From Taxillus chinensis (lineage: Eukaryota; Streptophyta; Magnoliopsida; Santalales; Loranthaceae), in the NCBI GenBank assembly GCA_023512835.1, contig CM042086.1:7976299-8040298 (forward strand): DNA of 64,000 nt. Reading direction: 5' to 3'. Below the pieces are notes generated by a model. The model saw only the letters and a program-made list of their open reading frames with translations. It was not told the DNA's origin and searched no databases. Below, piece by piece: positions 1-34,830 of the stretch. The translations under genes were made by a program, and so were the position numbers. Position 1 is the stretch's first letter, and each line of letters opens with the position of its first letter.

Positions 1-1251
1 TTAAATCTAGAAAACATAAAATGTAAAGAGTAAAAAAGGTAGAAACCTTTTCTACCAACCTCGGTGCAGGCTCTAGAATTGTGCTGCCTACTCCCACAAA
101 CAAAGCATGGTTTCTTCTTTTTTACTGACGAACAATTCACAGCCATATGTCCTTCCTCCCCACAGTTATAGCAAGATAACCCTCCACTGTTTGGAGGATC
201 AAAATACCTGGGCCCTTGCTGATAGAAATAAATGTAAAGATACCAGACTCAGCCCCTTTTAAATAGCAAAATTTATGTCGAAGATGACATTTCAGAGCAC
301 TTTTTCCTAACTCACGAGAAGCTTTTGGACTATAGTATTGCCAGTTTTCTGGGCAGCATGAGGCTCCTCAATGCTATTCGACTCATCGGCTGTAACTCCA
401 CTTACTTTGTTCTCATCCACCAAACCAGCTTCCTATAATTAGAACTCCGGAATGGGCAACATGAGTAATAATATAAATTAAAAAAAGTTAAATAACACAA
501 ACAGTTCTAAAGAATATTCAACAGTGTTAACAATTACAACTCTGCAAATTAATTTCTTCCTACCAAAAAAGTGAATAACATATCAAACTCATCAATATTA
601 TAAAATAACATTAAGTACACTACCACATCTAGCTTGAGTAATCATAGTTGCCCATGTAAATACAATTTAAATCTTCGATGAAAACAGACTACATCAATAG
701 AATCATAAGGGGACAGTGCCTGTGGAAATCGACTACATTTCGGGTAAGCTACAAACATCATATCTTAAGTAACGACGCGAGCCAGATACATCGTGCTAGT
801 TACAATAACAACAATAGAACGGATCACAGAGAAATGTAAATGAATACGCAAGGAACCGGAAAACAAAAATACTTACACTCACAGTCGCCTCTTGGGATTT
901 ACTGCTATTCTTGATCTTCTTCTTCTTTTTCTTCTTCTTCTCCTTGGTGCTTCCATTATCCTCCCCGATCCTTCTCTTGTTCCTTGCACCAGACGCTATT
1001 TCACCACCATCCCAAGAGCGACCGAGAACCGATCCAGGTTCCGGGCTAGAAGACGGACACAAATCGATGAAGACAGCACCGTTTCGAGCATGTGCTTCGA
1101 TCCGGAGGCTGCTCGCACCATCGTTGGCGCCATTGTCTTCGTCGTCGCTGCTGCTAATCACGATCACGTTCTTCGAACTCGAAGCCTCCTTGCAGGCTTG
1201 TTCATCGAATTGGGCCACTGCCTTACCCTTTCCTCCGTTGGCGCTGGCCAT
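1..1251 (-). CDS. Zinc-knuckle (CCHC-type) family protein, 5' part of gene, cut by window edge
   Basis: Three exons can be read on the minus strand: 1251-883 (ATG at 1251, 123 codons), 432-316 (39 codons) and 218 down to about 60, each with GT/AG borders and phase 0 between exons. Exon 1 is acidic and serine-rich (VIVISSSDDEDN) and ends in a basic run with ten consecutive lysines, which looks like a nuclear localisation signal. Exon 3 carries GPRYFDPP followed by two CCHC knuckles, CYNCGEEGHMAVNC (about residues 178-191) and CFVCGSRQHNSRAC (about 200-213), both C-x2-C-x4-H-x4-C. This matches plant zinc-knuckle proteins of the Arabidopsis At3g43590 type, which resemble Air1/ZCCHC7 RNA-surveillance factors; the TRAMP-like RNA-binding role is inferred. 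More knuckles are expected left of position 1. The donor of exon 3 could be at 59 or 55. The gene is head-to-head with UBP12 across 5.6 kb. Confidence 0.82.
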
Positions 1252-1445
1252 ATCCGAAGAACAGACAACGTTCGGTTTTATATCAAATTATTTCAATACG
1301 ATAAAAAACACACAAAAAAAAATATACATATTTTTTTAAAAAAAGTCTAATTAAAATGACAATCTCAATTACAATCATACGTTTTTATTCATATAATAAC
1401 CCAATTTACAATATATTCACAAATTCCTTCACCGTGTTAAAATCT

Positions 1446-1468
1446 TTTATATATATATATATATATAA
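1446..1468. repeat. (TA)n microsatellite
   Basis: A short run of alternating T and A, about 11 units, upstream of the zinc-knuckle gene. Confidence 0.9.
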
Positions 1469-3354
1469 TTAAACATGCAGTAGATAGTAGATAGAGGGAG
1501 AGAGGATTGAAAGGCAATACGAGATTTGTGATAGTGTGGTCGGACAAGTTTGGTGCATTGTAACCATAAAATTACTTACCCTGTCGCTGGAGTCTAACAT
1601 CACCTTGAGTTCCTTCTTCAAAATATGGAATAGTAACAACGAAGCTTGACTGGAAGGGACGATCCAGCAAGGAAGCTTAACTGGAATGATCCGGTAATGA
1701 ATCGTCAGCGGAAGGGATGAAGGTTGAATGACAGAAACATGTTTTTGGCTGACTGTATAATGGTATGGAATTGTAAAGATACTGTAAAGATTTTTGCTCG
1801 TCCTATGATATCTCCTTGTCAAGTTTTGACAAAAGGTAACTGCTGGTGTTACAGTTGAGGACTATACTTGACCCACTTAATGTAGGGTGAACCTTTCCTT
1901 TCGTGTTTGATTTTGATTTGTATTATTATTTCTCAAACATAGGTCTATAGAGCAGTTGTATTGATTTGATACATGTGATTTGATTTGAGGTGTATTAGTT
2001 CATATTAATTTGATATATTTTTACATAACTATACTGTTATTGTATGATTGTATAAGTATGCTCAAGAGAATATGGCATGAAAAGTTACTTGTTTGGTTTT
2101 AGGATTATTGGAATTTGAGAATGTGATAAGTTGATATCAAAGTCTAGTTTATTTAAATATAAGTTAGTAAGGAGTGGTTAATAAATGCCTAGTGACTTTG
2201 GAGATTGTAAGAAGAGTACTTTATCAATCCAATCCATACATATGTCTTGGGTTACTTAAGGGTTAGTCAGATTATCATATGATATATCGGTATGAGTGCA
2301 TACACGCTTTATAATTGTTTGTACATTTATATACACTATAAATTTTTTGTTGCGACTCTGATGATATTAGTTGTGAAGTGTTATATGATAGCATTGGAGC
2401 ATAAAACATACTAAAATTGAATAAAAATTCAAATCCTAACTTAAATAAAGTGTGGGTATCGTGACTATTTTTAAGTTTACATGTTTAGTTATTTTTAAAT
2501 ACAAACTGAATTTATATTAAGAATCAAAATTTTAGACCAATTTATTATATTCTTTTCCCCCATTCTCTATCTCTCCTCTTGGCTATCACAAAGCCAAATC
2601 AATTATGTGTATTTACATGGTAATTTAAATAATTTTGATATTACAAATTCTCTCTCTTCATTAGTAATACACTCATTTTATATGCATTTTACTCACATGG
2701 TAATCCCTTTTTTAATAATTTCGATATTATTTGTGTGATAAATGTGTTGTCATTATGTTATTTTGCTTTCTCTTTTATCAATACAACTGACAACCTTTAC
2801 AACTTTGCAGGAAGTGGTGGTTGCAGCCACAACCCAAACCTCTTATTTTAGTCATGACCTAAATTTTGTGGCCATGACCTTCACAAATTTTCGTTTTGGA
2901 CTGGCCAACTTTGTAAATTTATATTTTGTTATACAGTTCTAATCAATTTTATTTTGCTCATATTTGAAGTGTCTATCTCATAAAAATATACTTGATGTCT
3001 GATAACATGTTAAAGATTGCAAAATTTCCAAACACTCTTGTAAACATTATGTGTGAACTAAGGGTCATTTTATTTATTTAATTTATGTGTATTTAATGTG
3101 ATATTTGAGGAGGTATATAAGGAAGAATAAATATTTATAACCGAATAACTTAGCTGGAATAGGAGCCAGATGCTAATGCATTCACACCAACATTTAGCTG
3201 TGAATCCGTTTGTGTTATTCAACTAAATATTAGCCCCCTATAATGAATATGTTGGGAAATGTTTAAAGGATTTTAAATTTCGAGAGAACTCTCTTTGATG
3301 GTCAAAGAACTATAGTCTGCAATTATAGTTTTTTTCTTTTGTTTTGGATGAATA

Positions 3355-3432
3355 TAGACAAAAAGATTCAAACCCATGCACATTCCTCCCACCAATGCAT
3401 CACTCTACCCATTAGACTACATCATTTTTGTT
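3355..3432 (-). repeat. tRNA-derived SINE-like sequence
   Basis: On the minus strand the stretch reads GTAGTCTAATGGGTAGAGTG and, about 30 bases later, GGGTTTGAATC. These resemble the A box and B box of an RNA polymerase III promoter as found in plant SINE heads. No cloverleaf closes: the ends do not pair into an acceptor stem. A functional tRNA is therefore unlikely. The downstream SINE body could not be delimited. Confidence 0.4.
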
Positions 3433-4004
3433 TCATATGTTTATATAATTAACATGTGTACTTATAATGTAACGTAATAATAATAATATTATTGTCATTA
3501 TCATTATTAGTGATATTAATAAATAGTATATAATTTATTTTAAAAATAATAGTAAATGTAAATGTACTATTACTATTTTGATATAAAATACAAATAAATT
3601 ATATTCAAATTTAGTTTTAAATTTATTAATAAGTCACTTTATGATTATATAATCCAGTCAAATATCATTTGACTGAAAATACATTAATATTTAAACTACT
3701 AATATTATTCACATGGATTACTACTTTTAATTCAAATATTAAATACATACTATCAAATGTAAAAATAATCAAATCTCATTTTAAAAATGCATGACTCATA
3801 TCACGCATTAAATAATTTATAGATACTCATATTAATTTGATTTAAATTTAATATTAATTTTATTAATAGGTCAAATTAAGACTAAATGGTCCAGTCAAAT
3901 ATTATTTGATCGATAAATATATTAATACTATATAATAATATTATTTATATTATTACTACTTTTTACTCAAATATGAAATATATACTATCAAAATATATTT
4001 CTGT

Positions 4005-4110
4005 CAGGGCACGGGATGGGAACGAGGCAAATTTTTCTTACTGGGGATGGGGTCGGGGCAATTCAAAACTCGTCCCAACCTGCCCCATTGCCATTCATGT
4101 ACATGCTTAG
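4005..4110. repeat. GC-rich hAT-MITE-like fragment
   Basis: A G-rich island (GGGGATGGGGTCGGGGCAA) in AT-rich DNA, ending in CCTGCCCCATTGCCATTCAT. The ending resembles the right end (…GCCATTTCT) and the G-rich core of the element at 55871-56149, so both may belong to one family of hAT-like MITEs. The left end is not clear. Confidence 0.4.
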
Positions 4111-4151
4111 TATACAACTTGTCATTTGGCCAAGTATCCTTAGCAACCCTC

Positions 4152-4969
4152 AGGGACGAATCCAAAAAATTTAATTTGAGGGCACCAATATACAAATGGT
4201 TAAAATTATTGTAATTCATTTTTAAAAATAATATCTCAAATTTTAATTAGTAATATGTCACAAATAATAACATAAAAGCATGAAAAATTGACCAAATCCT
4301 CTTATAACTAAATCTTATACAACTTTAAAAAAAATTATAACCCACTTACCACACATCTTTATCATTAATATTTTTTTATAGTAAGTCATATTACTAATTA
4401 AATATAAATATTGGTTAAAACTTAAAACATAACTATATATATATACACGTAGTTCTTTTATAGACATTAAACAAATTTTAGGTATACTAATTTTGGTTGA
4501 AACTTTCTTCTTTATAAGTTCTATTTAATAATTATACATATAATAAATCTCTTGATATACAACAATTAGTTGATTTATTGATGACTTTTAAACCATATCA
4601 CAACTATGCTTGTATAATATAAAGTCTTTATTTGTCAATGATCACAAGTTACACTTTATATGAATACATTCATGCTTTATATGACTATTGGTATATGTAT
4701 CATTTAATTTATATATATCATACATTAGATAAAATTATATTAGTATAACATATTTATATTACTTAATTAATTAATTTATCTATTTTATATTATATATGAT
4801 ATAAATTATATTAATATATGACTCAATGACTCACACTAATATAGATTTATTAATTTATAATTTTATATTAACTAATTATGATTATGTAAATTGTTACTTT
4901 ATACCTACGACCTTAGAGATTTTACATTTATAATTATATATTAATGTCATGCTCATATAAAACTATGAT

Positions 4970-5005
<36 letters not shown>

Positions 5006-5098
5006 CTACACACACATATATCATCCTTGAGCCTATATATAAAATTTTTTAAGTAAAAGAATGAGGGACATGGCCCTTAATGCCCCCTTACCTTAGAG
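4152..5098. repeat. Probable non-autonomous transposon, AT-rich with G/C-rich ends
   Basis: The left end reads CAGGGACGAATCCAAAAAAT then GAGGGCACCAA. The right end reads ACATGGCCCTTAATGCCCCC. Such ends (…GGGGCGGATCC… and …GGCCCCC…) flank a common class of degraded plant repeats. The interior is AT-rich without coding sequence and includes a (TA)n run at about 4974-5004. A related right end occurs at 20049-20075. The superfamily is not assigned. Confidence 0.4.
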
Positions 5099-5901
5099 CA
5101 CTAACAACAGTTTCACAACAAGTTTCTTAAAGTTATAGTCTTAAACTACTCGTTACTTTATTATATAAATATACATCAAAATATATTCACTAAATCAAAC
5201 TTTATATTATTAAAATAATATTTTATACTATTTATTTTTTTTATAATTTAATATGAAATAAAAGTTATTATTATGAAAAACGTGAAGGTGAGAGGTGAGA
5301 GAAATTTTTTAAATATAATTTAATAATTATAGAGAATAAATAGTACTTCCCAATATATTAAAAAACACTGTAATATATGACATCTGCTGTGATAATGATT
5401 TTATGACTTTTTTATTTTTTATCATAAATATAGGGAAAACAGACATTTATGAGAAATTTGCTACTAGTGTTCTTAGTCTTTAGCAACCCTTAAAGCATAT
5501 TGGGTGCGCATCACAATATTTATTTAGCACTTTATGCGTGTGGAAAAGAAGCTTGAGCACTTTCAACAAGCTTGGCTTATGCACTATCAACAAGTCTAGC
5601 CTCATCACATATTTGCTTAAACAAAACAGTAAACGCTGTTTTATATTGCAGCATGTTATATTAATAACATGAACAAATTAGAATATAATAAACATACTAT
5701 TCTAAAACTATATTATGAACGTAATGCAGCTATTCTATTATTTATCTTAAAACAAAATATATTTGGTGAATCTGTTTTCTTTTTGAAAACATAATTATTT
5801 TAAAACTATAGATTCGGGTGAATTTCCATCACTTATAAATAATTTTAAATTTATCGGTCCAGAAAAAATAATTATATGTTAAAAAAATAACAGCATACTA
5901 G

Positions 5902-5939
5902 ACGCGCGCGCGCGCACACACACACACATATATATATAT
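5902..5939. repeat. Compound microsatellite (CG)n-(CA)n-(TA)n
   Basis: Three dinucleotide tracts follow one another directly: about 6 CG units, 7 CA units and 5 TA units. All are alternating purine-pyrimidine. Confidence 0.95.
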
Positions 5940-6109
5940 TAATTATTAAAATACACGCATATATGTATATCGTGTAGGACGAACATATACATCTTGTTCA
6001 AGAAATGCATAACGAACACAATAAGAACAAAACAAGAAAAACAATTTGAACCATACTTATGTTTTTAACCATTTATATTGCACATACTATATATGCTTGA
6101 AGAATACAA

Positions 6110-6260
6110 AACGATTAATAAAAAATGAAGAAAATATCACAAAATCAATCAAACCTGATGGGAGGCCTTGTTGCGGTGAGATTGAGGGAAAGCTTTGATG
6201 CATGAAGAACAACTTCAATAGAATAAGAAAAGAATGAGGAGAAAGAAGTGAGAAATTACT
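6110..6260 (-). other. Possible orphan first-exon-like segment
   Basis: On minus, a CT-rich leader is followed by ATG at about 6203 and a 17-codon stretch (MHQSFPSISPQQGLPS) ending at a donor-like CATCAG|GTTTGA near 6157. No matching downstream exon was found between 6157 and 1300. It could be a non-coding transcript exon, a repeat piece or chance. Confidence 0.2.
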
Positions 6261-6599
6261 CCGAGATTAGGAGATTATTATTAACGTGAGAGAAGAGATT
6301 GATTGACAGTCATGAGTGGGAACATGGGAGATAAGGAAAAATAAAGGGAGATGTGTTAATCAAAAGGAGTAAAAAATTAATTTAATATATATATTTATAA
6401 AAATGTAAATGTAAAAATGATTAATTTAATATATATATCCCTTATCTTTTTTAAATTAATTTTTAAATCAAATGCAATTTAAGTTAGTGTAAAAAATGAA
6501 ATATTTCAAAGTGCAGAGAGACCGACAAAAACCGGACCCAAGAAGAGTATACGGGTCCCGTCGGCTGCTTCGTTTGTTTCCTTTCCAACTCGAATACCC

Positions 6600-6842
6600 A
6601 AAATACCCTTCCTTTTCCAGTGTTCTTTCCGCCTACTTGGTGGACTCCAGAAACCCCCCTCTCTCTCTTCCCCGCTTCTTCGACCAGCTTTTTGCTGATC
6701 TCCTTCTTCGTACCCCTGTCGTCATCGTCTTCTCAGTTCTTCGTTTTCTCTGTTATACCATTTCCAATTCTTTCCGTGTTTCAGTTCCGCTGCAAAATCG
6801 ATCTCTCACAAATCGCCGAGGTCGCGGCTCACTGCTCAAACA
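6600..6842 (+). promoter_or_regulatory. Probable UBP12 5' UTR and core promoter region
   Basis: Pyrimidine-rich sequence (CTCTCTCTCTTCC type) directly upstream of the ATG at 6843, in sharp contrast to the AT-rich spacer on its left; typical of plant 5' leaders. An open frame at 6496-6846 covers it but has no domain and is not called. The transcription start cannot be placed from sequence alone. Confidence 0.4.
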
Positions 6843-30346
<23,504 letters not shown>

Positions 30347-31000
30347 GGGGATATGAAAAGGGGGCGGTGGTGTGAGTTACTTCTTTTGGCATTGATGTAA
30401 TTGGCGAGTTGCTCAACGTGATTTATGCAATGTTAGTTGGAAATCATTGGAAGGCAGAAGGCAACACTAACAAAGCTAGCTTCAGATTGGGAGGTATGAT
30501 ACTTTTTGCGGGGATGGCTTGCCCTTCTAGCACTGCTGTGAAGCTACTACCTCTGTCGAGTCCAGTGTGTAATTTTTAGTTTCGTCTTCAATCCCCTTGC
30601 TTCAGCTGTTCGCCCTTTCTCCTCAGCGGAGGTTCATTTGAGGGCACGATTGTCTTGTGCCCTTCTTCTCGACTTCTACTTAATCCAATACCATGTAAAC
30701 AAGCTTTTGGACTGATTATATTATATTAATGTGTAGGAGGTTGTAGCTGGTTTTCTGCCCCTGCTGGATTGCCGTCTCTTTGTTTTAATTTATTGTGTTA
30801 GGAATTGGGGTGATGTGTAATGGTTGTGATGGCCCCCTCTTATGGGCGTATGTTTTTGTAATTGAAGCCCAGTAATCACCACATTGAATCTCATATACGT
30901 AGACAGTAATCGACGTTATTTCCTTTTTGTTTGGACCGAGCTTTTATGCTTGTTGCGTAAATTCACTATTCAGGTTTTAGAGTAAGAAACAAACTGATAC
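30347..31000 (+). other. Probable UBP12 3' UTR and terminator region
   Basis: Sequence after the TAG at 30344-30346 with no coding content. T-rich and TGTA-containing words around 30700-30740 (TTATATTATATTAATGTGTAGG) and 30780-30860 are candidate polyadenylation regions. The exact cleavage site cannot be placed. Confidence 0.4.
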
Positions 31001-31029
31001 TATTGCTCAAAATTAGTGTTTTAAATGAT

Positions 31030-31230
31030 AATATTACCTCCACGATAGTTCAGTCGGTTGAGGGGGCTCTGATGTCATGCTGGAAAATTTAGCGTAGCTG
31101 ACTGAGGTTCTCCTGTTCTATTCTAATCTCATCCTGCGTATAAAATTCAGGAATTTTTATCTGTGTGGGAGCCTGCCCTCCTGAAGCTTGATCTCGTCCA
31201 TGGGTAAAAAATTCACACGTTTGTTAAAAT
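31030..31230 (+). repeat. tRNA-derived SINE-like sequence
   Basis: The start GATAGTTCAGTCGGTTGAGG resembles a tRNA A-box region and GAGGTTCTCCTG a diverged B box about 45 bases later. The body has GTGGGAGCCTGCCCTCC and TTGATCTCGTCCATGGG, which resemble the body of common eudicot SINEs. Diverged; end uncertain. Confidence 0.5.
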
Positions 31231-31694
31231 CATGTCACACATGTTGTGAGAGAGAAAAAAGTCACTGGTTAGTACTAAGGTCATCTCAATGTAGGTGTTA
31301 TTGTAGTATATGTAATGCAATAGTAATAAAAACTTATTCCAATGATGTAGTAGTGTTGCTGTGTTATTTTATTTTTCTTTTTCAAATCTGGTGAGAAGAC
31401 AACATCCAAAATCAACTACAGTATGCTGTGTTCTCAGAGAAATCTACGATGACTTCCCTGTGATTACACTCTCTTAGATCGAGGTCAGAGATAGTGACGA
31501 TGGTGAGCTCCAGTGCAGGTAGATGGCAGGCAGTCGGGCAGGGCTGGCCCTGTCAGCATCTATTGACGGCATTTCTCCAACCTCTGGTTCCGACATTGGA
31601 ACTCAACTCGAGCATCATCTTTGCTGACGCCAGTCTTCCTCTTAGAGACTCATATCTGGATCACTGGTATTTTTTCTATGTTGCTTCTTTTCTA

Positions 31695-32330
31695 ATTCCA
31701 GGTCTACCCAAAACTTGATCTCGTACATCTACTGGTGTCCATTCAATGGTAAGTCATATTTAATCCCCATCACTTGGAGTCAAAGTTTCATGAGTGAAGG
31801 CCTTCAGTATTGGAATAGACGAATTTGAGAATTAATGCGTATATAAAGCGGGCATAAAGCCCTGGTTGTTCTCAAAAAAGAAGAGGGTCAAAAGGTCTAG
31901 AGGGTGATTGTAGTAAGATTGATATATATTGGGACCTCTCCTCAGCTATATGTTTGGATTTGAACCCATTGAGGGGTTTTACATGGCAATTTCCTAAGGC
32001 CAAAAAATGGTGCTTCTCCTTTGTGATTTGAGGAAAGAATCTTTCCAGAAGACTGGAATACCTCTGGTCCCTCCCAGTGCTGTTTTTGTTGTCGGAGAAA
32101 GCACATGTTTTGTAAGATGGTGTTTGTGTTTTGTGACAAAGGCAAAGTGCATGACCTCACAACAGAAAGTGAAATAGTTGGTGGCATTGGCCCAGGCTAT
32201 CTGGATGGCAAACCAGTTTATGCAGTGAAGTATCTTAAATGGAAGTTTCGGGGCAACTCAACCGTATTGGTTGATGGGCTCGCAGTGGAAGGTTTCTGGA
32301 ATGTTAATAAAACATAATTGGTTGTTCGAG
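31695..32330 (+). pseudogene. DUF868-family pseudogene
   Basis: Three frames together give a recognisable DUF868 protein. Near 31710 comes an N-terminal piece NLISYIYWCPFNGKSYLIPI followed by TWSQSF. Near 31965-32085 comes EGFYMAI, then a stop, then KMVLLLCDLRKESFQKTGIP. Then, after a frameshift, FCDKGKVHDL and LDGKPVYAVKYLKWKFRGNS with VLVDGLAVEGFWNV to the stop near 32317. Intact DUF868 proteins are plant-specific, of unknown function and usually single-exon. In-frame stops, a frameshift and loss of the far N-terminus mean this copy is dead. The 70-residue open frame at 32105-32317 is only its last segment. An intact paralogue should exist elsewhere in the genome. Confidence 0.75.
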
Positions 32331-32780
32331 GCATCACTTTGGAGTTCCGTTTTTTGTGTTTTGGACTAATCTTTTAGCTGTAAAACTGTGGAGCCGCCAA
32401 GCCCTCGAACCTATCCCCAATCCAAATGTGTTGTGGTTTCTCATTGGTTTTTTATGCTTGGAGTTATGTATAATCTACTGATACTGAGATATAAGTTTAA
32501 ACTCTTATAACTTTTGAAACTGTAATATACATGATTCTTTGATATAGCTTTAATAATCTACTGATATTGAGATATACATGATTTAATGTTTTATATAAGT
32601 TTTAGTATAAAAGTTACAATGGATTAACGTAACAAACAATTCGCAGTCCTTCGTGAGTACTTTAATGGCAAAATACGCAGCCTCGGGAAAAGGACACTCT
32701 TCCAAACAATGAAACATCAATAAAAAAAATTAAAACATGCCATATAGAAAACACTAACGAAACCCTAGGTGAGAACCGAT

Positions 32781-33110
32781 TCAGAAATCGCTGCAACGGC
32801 CTTTTTGCTCCCAATCTCCATAGCGAGTTGGTTCGGGGCCCCGGGGGCCTCCGATCTCGCCGGTCTCCTTGTTCGCGCCGTCCTCGTCACTGTCGACGAC
32901 ATCTTTGGCGGCGGCGGCGGCGGCAGCGGCTTCGCGGTGATCTTGATTCTGAAGATCACCGTCCGCTTCTCGTCCCTGAGGATTGTCCTGGTGCGGTTGA
33001 ATCGATGAACAAACCAACCTTCTGGCCGCCGCAGAAACGGATTTCTTGATGGATGAAGGTTGGGGATGGCCGAGGATCGATGCCAATCCAGGGCTCAGGT
33101 TGCGTGACAT
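32781..33110 (-). CDS. SDHAF4: Succinate dehydrogenase assembly factor 4, mitochondrial
   Basis: A small intronless frame of 109 residues. Its end, GGPRGPEPTRYGDWEQKGRC followed by SDF, is the DUF1674/SDHAF4 signature. In mitochondria SDHAF4 binds the flavinylated SDHA subunit and helps it join SDHB during complex II assembly. The N-terminus (MSRNLSPGLASILG, then SAAARRLVCSS) is basic and free of acids, like a mitochondrial targeting peptide. The middle holds eight alanines in a row coded by a GCC-type repeat, then an acidic stretch. The start at 33110 is preferred; an in-frame ATG at 33167 would add 19 very basic residues (RDERRKKRKQAK) that do not look like a targeting peptide. The gene is tail-to-tail with UBP12 and head-to-head with the kinesin gene. 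Confidence 0.88.
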   Translation of the reverse strand: MSRNLSPGLASILGHPQPSSIKKSVSAAARRLVCSSIQPHQDNPQGREADGDLQNQDHREAAAAAAAAKDVVDSDEDGANKETGEIGGPRGPEPTRYGDWEQKGRCSDF

Positions 33111-34402
33111 TTTTGCTTGCTTCCGCTTTTTCCTCCTTTCGTCTCTCGCAAGAAGCCGGAGCCCCAACTTTCACAATCTATTTTAATTATATTTTTAGAA
33201 AGAAAGAACAAATCACGGTCACGGATGGGTTTGGGCCACCATGTATCCGAGGCCTCAGGGAGTTTCGGTATGGGCCGAAAATATGATTTCTAAAATAAAT
33301 CATGGACTGTTAGCCGAAGTCGGGTTCTTCGACACTGGACAGGATATTAGAATCAAGAGCAGACTCATATGCTCATTAGAGAGGTGTGTGAGTTAGTTGG
33401 ACGGTATAAATTATCTCCTTAATTTGATTTTTGGATCAAACCGTCTAACTAAAAAATAAATTTGAATTAACCTGACGGTTTGGGCGGGTCGGCCAACTTA
33501 ACCAGATTAAACCGCTTGATTGTTGGGCCACAAGGTGGTGGCATTAGCATTGGAGGGGGAAGAGTGGAGGGTGGTGATAGTTCGGTAGTTGCTGAGGCAT
33601 CGGCGGTAGGAGGAGGCAACGGATATTTGCTCCCGCTATCCCATCCGCTATCAAGTTTACAAATAATTTCAATAATGAGAATAACAATCTACCCCATTGC
33701 AATCATTAGCACACAATCATTCTAAAAAAATGATAAGTAGTTTTAAATCATGGAGTTGTAATCTACAAGCAACTCCTCCCCTTTAACATCCTTGTTCCCT
33801 CTCACTGACAACCAATTATGAAGATATATCTAAAAGCAAAGAAGGTGCTCTAGATAAAAAAAGAACAAGAAAGACAAAAAGACACAAAGACATAGTTATT
33901 GTTGTAAAGGAAAAAAAACAAAAACAAAACAAAAATTAAGCGAAACAGATTGAAATAAGACAAGATATTAGTTAAAATGAAACGTAGGGTGATTCGTCCT
34001 GGCCAAAATGGAACAGAATACACAACAAAGCTTTTCAACTTTACTATAATGTTTTTACTATAAAATTAATTGTATTTCTAACAATCACTTAGTTTATTTG
34101 GAATTAAATTCATTCTAAATAATCACTTCACGAGGTTATTAAAGTGTCAACTAAAGCCCTAGAGTTAACACTAATTACATTTCTTTTTACACTAACCAAT
34201 AGATTAAAGAGAGATAAATCATAATCTAATCCATAAGAGATGAGGTGAGGCTTAATCCTATGTTTTCTCAATAATTCTTTAATTTTTTTTAATTGTGGGT
34301 TTGTTTAATTATGTTAATATAGTTTAATATGATATTTTGAAGTATTTGATTTATGTAGATGGTTGAAATTTTATATGAGATCGAGAAATAACCTTACCTT
34401 TA
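33111..34402. other. Intergenic region, no gene seen
   Basis: Contains the SDHAF4 5' flank and then AT-rich sequence. Short open frames (for example 33053-33286 plus, 33480-33725 plus and 33850-34038 minus) have no recognisable domain and are not called. Confidence 0.6.
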
Positions 34403-34830
34403 GGCTGTGCTTGGCAAAACATGTAAAATGTAAGGAAGATAAATATGTGGAAAAGATGTGAAAAGAAAAAGGGTGGAAAAGAAAAAGGATGAAAAATATT
34501 ATTTCCATAGGGTGATTGGTTGGAGTAGAAAAAGGGTGAAAAAGAAATATGAAAAAAATAATAATTAAAAGTTTATTATTAATTTTATAATTTTATCCTT
34601 CATTAATTTATATAATTTTTAAGGGTAATATTGACATTTTGATACCCTATCAGTTTTTCACACGATTTCCTCACAATTTGCTATGAAAAATTTTACCCTC
34701 TTTCCCATCAGCTTTTCTATATTTACTATTTAAATTTCATGTCATTCAATCAATGAAAAAATTATTTTCAATCCCTTTTCCATATACTCACCCGTTTACT
34801 ACATTTTGTGTGCATCAACCAAGCACAAGG
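34403..34830. mobile_element. PIF/Harbinger-like (Tourist-type) MITE
   Basis: The left end is GGCTGTGCTTGG. The right end CCAAGCACAAGG is its inverse with two mismatches. TTA flanks both sides (34400-34402 and 34831-34833), as expected for a PIF/Harbinger target duplication. The 428-bp interior is AT-rich (GGAAAAGATGTGAAAAG…) and non-coding. Confidence 0.65.

Larger units (their letters stand above)
1252..6600. other. AT-rich intergenic spacer with repeat fragments
   Basis: No convincing coding region was seen. The stretch is strongly AT-rich, has stops in all frames, and holds simple repeats and diverged transposon pieces that are listed separately. Small open frames here (for example 1469-1822 minus and 2742-2942 plus) have no recognisable domain and no coding-like composition. 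It contains the shared upstream region of the divergent zinc-knuckle and UBP12 genes. Confidence 0.7.

Noticed and set aside
1469..1822. 117-codon open frame on minus
   Set aside because: No recognisable domain, and it lies in AT-rich spacer upstream of the zinc-knuckle start; likely chance or leader sequence.
3355..3432. Functional tRNA gene
   Set aside because: A and B boxes are present but no acceptor or anticodon stem can be closed.
32105..32317. 70-codon frame as a stand-alone small gene
   Set aside because: It is only the C-terminal segment of the DUF868 pseudogene; upstream domain pieces lie in other frames with stops.
32769..33049. Plus-strand frames rich in Gly/Arg overlapping SDHAF4
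   Set aside because: Antisense readings of the SDHAF4 coding sequence and its alanine repeat.
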